Positions 58,762-64,000 of a stretch of DNA of 64,000 bases are shown here, in pieces. Made by a program: the position numbers and the translations under genes. The first letter of the stretch is position 1. Each line of letters starts with the position of its first letter. A model generated the notes under the pieces. That model did no database searches. It was not told the origin of the DNA and worked only from the letters and a program-made list of their open reading frames with translations. The stretch is from positions 12,501 through 76,500 of the forward strand of contig CAUYLG010050954.1 in NCBI GenBank assembly GCA_963573385.1. The letters run 5' to 3'. Origin of the DNA: Cacajao melanocephalus (lineage: Eukaryota > Chordata > Mammalia > Primates > Pitheciidae).

Positions 58762-59066
58762 GGTCGGGTGTGGTGGCTCACACCTGTAATCCTAGCACTT
58801 TGGGAGGCTGAGGCAGGCAGATCACCTGAGGTCAGGAGTTCGAGATCAACCTGACCAACATGGAGAGTCCCCATCTCTACTAAAAATACAAAATTAGCCA
58901 GGTGTGGTGGCACATGCTTGTAATCCCAGCTACTCTGGGAACTGAGAAAGGAGAATCACTTTAACTGGGAGGTGGAGGTTGCAGTGAGCCAAGATTGCGC
59001 CATTGCACTCCAGCCTAGGCAGCAAGAGCGAAACTTTGTCTCAAAAAAAAAAAAGAAAAAGAAAAG
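58762..59066 (+). repeat. Alu with TSD
   Basis: aagaaaaggtagacag on both sides. Confidence 0.96.
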
Positions 59067-59177
59067 GTAGACAGACAATCCTATGTATATAACTTTGCAT
59101 TCTGCATCCTTCACTTGACAACTGACAACTTATGTTTTGTATCTGCCCTCTGTAATCCATCCTTTAAGAATAGTCAG

Positions 59178-59467
59178 GCCAGGCGCAGTGGCTCATCTGT
59201 AATCCCAGAACTTTGGGATGCCGAGGCGGGCGAATTACCTGAGGTCAGGAGTTCAAGACCAGCCTGGCCAACATGGTGAAACCCCATCTCTACTAAATAT
59301 ATAAAAAATTAGCCGGATGTGGTGGCAGGCGCCTGTAATCCCAGCTACTCGGAGGCTGAGGCAGGAGAATCGCTTGAAGCCGGGAGGTGGAGGTTGCAGT
59401 GAGCCGAGATAGCACCCCACTGCACTTCAGCCTGGCAACAGAGCAAGACTCTGTCTCAAAAAAAAAA
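59178..59467 (+). repeat. Alu
   Basis: Sense copy, low divergence. Confidence 0.95.
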
Positions 59468-59646
59468 TATGTATATATAATTCCACTTATAGTCACCCAT
59501 TATTTGAGCTATATTTACTTCTACAAGTATAAACTCCCTCTTTGTACATTTTAGACACATTTCAGACACACACTTTATATATCATATATTAAATACAAGC
59601 ACATATTTTGCTTCAATCAGTCAGTTATCCTTTAAAGAACAGACAA

Positions 59647-59983
<337 letters not shown>

Positions 59984-60410
59984 TTAATTAATTTCTGGTT
60001 CTCTTCTCTTCCCCTGTGCTAAACTCTAGTCTCTGCTCCTTAGCACAGTGGGACTACCATTGCTTTGCTTGGACTCTAGTTCACTCTTATATAGTGAGAA
60101 AATTGTCCCCAGGCAGGAAGCCAGAGAAAACAGGAGGGTATCTGTACAGGAGGAAGGCCTAGTGTGTGATAGGAGCCCAAAAGACCTAAGAGAGTGCCTA
60201 AGCAGTTTTTATGATCTCGAGCAGCATGAGAGGAGTGCTTCAGTTACTCTGGCAGTGTAACAAATTACTTAAAACAACAATAATCATGTATTACCTCTCT
60301 GGGTTTATGTGGGTCAGGAATTTATATCGATCACAGCAGGAATGGCTTATCTCTGCTCCATAATATCTGAGGCCTTAGAAGACTCAAAGGCTGGGAGCTG
60401 AAAACATCTT

Positions 60411-60535
60411 TTTTTTTTTTTTAAGACAGGGTTTCACCATGTTGGTCAGGCTGTCTTGAACTCCCAACCTCAGGTGATCCGCCTGCCTTGGCCTCCAAAG
60501 TGCTTGGATTACAGGCTGAGCCACCACGCCCAGCC
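60411..60535 (-). repeat. Retrotransposed Alu left monomer
   Basis: Single monomer with a T12 tail and exact TSD ctgaaaacatctt. Confidence 0.9.
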
Positions 60536-60713
60536 CTGAAAACATCTTAATGCTCATTCACTTACATGTCTGGCAGCTGACGCTGGCTTTCCACTGGGGC
60601 TTTAATTCCTTTGTACATGAGCCTTTTCATGTGTCTGAACTTCCTCGCATTATGGTGGGTGGATTCTGAGGTCCACCATTCAGACAGAAAGAACCTAGAA
60701 AGTTATGGAGGAA

Positions 60714-60957
60714 GGTTGGGTGCAGTGCTCATTGCCTGTAATCCAAACACTTTGGGAGGCCAAGGCAGGTGGATCACTTGAGGTCAGGAGTTTGAGACCA
60801 GCCTGGCCAACAAAGCAAAACCCTGTCTCTACTAAAAATACAAAAATTAGCCAGGCATGGTGGTGCACTCCTGTAATCCCATAAGCCGAGATTGTGCCAT
60901 TGTACTCCAGCCTGGGCTACAAGAGCTAAACTCAGTCTCAAAAAAAAAAAAAAAAAA
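60714..60957 (+). repeat. Alu with internal deletion
   Basis: About 45 bases missing from the right monomer (tgtaatcccataagccgag). Confidence 0.93.
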
Positions 60958-62165
60958 GATATAGACTGGATAAATGAATGAAAAAACAAGACCCATTGGT
61001 CTGTTGCCTATAAGAAACACACTTCACCTGTAAAGACACACATAAACTGAAAATAAAGGGATGGAAAAAGATATTCCATGCCCACAGAAACCAAAAAAGA
61101 GCACAAGTAGCTATACTTATATCAGACAAAATAGATTTCAAGACAGAAACTATAAGAAGAGACAAATAAAATCACTATATAATGATAAAGGAGGGGTAGA
61201 TTCAGCAAGAGGATGTAACAATTTTAAATATATATTCACCCAACACTCCAGCACCCAACTATATAGAGGTAATATTATGAGAGCTAAAGAGAGGTATAGG
61301 TCCCAATACAGTTAAGAGTTGGGAACTTCAACACCCCACTTTCAGCATTGGACAGATTTTCCAGACAAAATCAAGAAAGAAACATCAGACTTAATCTGCA
61401 CTATAGACCAAATGGATCTAACACCTTAACAGAACATTTCATCCAACAGCTGTAGAATACACATTCTTTTCCTCAAGACATGGATCATTCTCAAGGATGG
61501 ACCATATGTTAGGTCACAACACAAGTCTTAAGACCAAAAAAACTGAAATAATATCAAGGATCTTCTCTGACCACAATGGAACAAAACTAGAAATTCATAA
61601 TAAGGAATTCTGAAAGGTATATGAACACATGGAAATTAAACAGTATCCTCCTGAATGACCAGTGGGCCAATGAAGAAATTAAGGAGACTGAAAAATTTCT
61701 TGAAACAAATGATAACAGAAACACAACATACCCAAACCTATGGGAAACAGCAAAAGCAGTACTGGGGGGAAGTTTATAGCTGTTAAGCGCCTACATCAAA
61801 AAAAGAGGAAAAACTTCAAATAAACAATCTAACAATACATCTTAATGAACTAGAAAAGCAAGAGAAAACCAAACCCAAAATTAATTGAAGAAAATAAATA
61901 ATAAAGATCAGGGTAAAAATTAATAAAATTTATGATTACCAGAGGCTGGGAAGGGTAGTGGGGGGTGAGGATTGGGCAGATGGGGTGGTTACTGGGTACA
62001 AAAAAAAAAATAGAATGAATAAGACCTACTATTTAATAGCACAAAGGGTGACTACTATAGTCAATAATAACTTAATTGTACATTTAAGATAACTAAAAGA
62101 GTGTAATTGGATTGTTTGTAATTCAAAGGATAAATGCTTGAAGGGATGGATTTTTTTTTAAAGCC
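60958..62165 (+). repeat. LINE-1 with internal deletion
   Basis: ORF2 5' part from 60958 (ccattggtctgttgcctata ... ggatcattctcaaggatgga) to about 61920, then a jump to 3' UTR (accagaggctgggaagggta) ending near 62160. Numerous stops. Confidence 0.88.
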
Positions 62166-62454
62166 ATGAAAAAGAATATCATAACATTCCACTTTTCTAA
62201 AGATAAAATCCTGACTAGTGAAGAAATGAAGGTCAAAAGTAAGATGGTTATACGTGAATATATTTTAAAAACATGTTAGACTGGTTTTTATGCCAAAAGG
62301 AAAACAAGGAAATGGGAAACATATGTATGACATTTTTAAGTAATAAAGAGATACTAATCATAATATAGAGAGAACTAATGGAAATATATAGTCAGTATAC
62401 TAAATCTTCCTGATGAGGCATCTAATTATTAATTAATTCCCTTAGAATACAATT

Positions 62455-63401
<947 letters not shown>

Positions 63402-63475
63402 CTATGTACATGTATCATACAACTACATATGGATATGTATATATACATTCAAAATGATTAGAAAATAACTCAGGC

Positions 63476-63790
63476 GGCCGGGTGCGGTGGCTCACGCCTG
63501 TAATTCCAGCACTTTGGGAGGCCGAGGTGGGCGGATCACGAGGTCAAGAGATCGAGACCATGCTGACCAACATGGTGAAACCCCATCTCTACTAAAAATA
63601 CAAACATTAGCTGGGCGTGGTGGCGTACGCCTGTAGTCTCAGCTACTCGGGAGGCTGAGGTAGGAGAATTGCTTGAACCCAGGAGGCGGAGGTTGCAGTG
63701 AGCTTGAACCCAGGAGGCGGAGGTTGCGCCACTGCACTCCAGCCTGGCACCTGGCGACGGAACGAGACTGTCTCAAAAAAAAAAAAGAAA
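63476..63790 (+). repeat. Young AluY with a 26-bp internal duplication
   Basis: Perfect 15-bp TSD gaaaataactcaggc (63461-63475, 63791-63805); gcttgaacccaggaggcgga occurs at 63671 and again at 63702. Confidence 0.95.
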
Positions 63791-63860
63791 GAAAATAACT
63801 CAGGCTAATATAAATAGATTTTAATAATTAGCAGGCTTTTTAAAAAAAAAAACAGGTTTC

Positions 63861-63966
63861 TGGCTGGGTGCAATGGTTCATGCCTGTAACCTCAGCACAT
63901 TGCGAGGATGAGGTGGGAGAACTGCTTGAGGTCAGGAGTTCCAGATCCTGCCTCTTTAAAAAAATA
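63861..63966 (+). repeat. Alu monomer, diverged
   Basis: Single left-type monomer with substitutions, ends cctctttaaaaaaa. Confidence 0.8.
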
Positions 63967-64000
63967 ATAATGGTATCTTATGAGATCTGATGGAAATAAA

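Overview
The window is nuclear DNA of a primate. About half of it is interspersed repeats, including more than fifty Alu copies, some of them young AluY/AluS types with intact target-site duplications (TSDs). It carries four recognisable protein genes in the order CFAP70 (3' end) > MRPS16 > DNAJC9 on the + strand, followed by FAM149B1 on the - strand. This is the gene order of human 10q22.2, here in reverse complement. The spliced MRPS16 (137 codons) and DNAJC9 (260 codons) proteins each differ at about five positions from the human proteins as I remember them. I therefore infer a non-human primate, most likely an Old World monkey. That inference rests on memory, not on an alignment.

Layout. 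1-4.5 kb holds the last two exons and 3' UTR of CFAP70, an axonemal TPR protein. 5.5-7.55 kb holds MRPS16 (mitoribosomal protein bS16m), with a GC-rich promoter and three coding exons. 7.6-10.5 kb is intergenic. 10.5-15.6 kb holds DNAJC9 (J-domain co-chaperone and H3-H4 histone chaperone), with a CpG-island promoter that carries an E2F-type site, and five coding exons. 15.6-17.4 kb separates the two convergent 3' ends and is probably mostly FAM149B1 3' UTR. 17.4-58 kb holds eleven - strand coding exons of FAM149B1 (488 codons plus stop, no frame break); its first ~94 codons lie beyond the right edge. 58-64 kb is upstream intron. The long introns of FAM149B1 hold LINE-1, L2, HAL1-like, MaLR/MLT1 LTR, other LTR and DNA-transposon remnants, many interrupted by Alus.

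The genes are functionally mixed: cilia (CFAP70, FAM149B1), mitochondrial translation (MRPS16) and histone supply (DNAJC9). I see no shared pathway, only a dense housekeeping-type gene cluster.

The most unusual content is not in the genes. Two short pieces of 5.8S rRNA sit inside FAM149B1 introns, one + strand (5.8S nt 55-93) and one - strand (5.8S nt 4-33). Each has an A-rich tail and flanking direct repeats, so each looks like a LINE-1-mediated insertion of a small rRNA fragment. There are also three short, nearly perfect local direct duplications (33 bp, 45 bp and about 90 bp) whose copies lie 1.8-2.5 kb apart. One spans the CFAP70 3' UTR and one flanks a FAM149B1 exon. Other points are a LINE-1 with a twin-priming type 5' inversion, retrotransposed single-monomer Alus, and a 21-bp hairpin at the end of an LTR.
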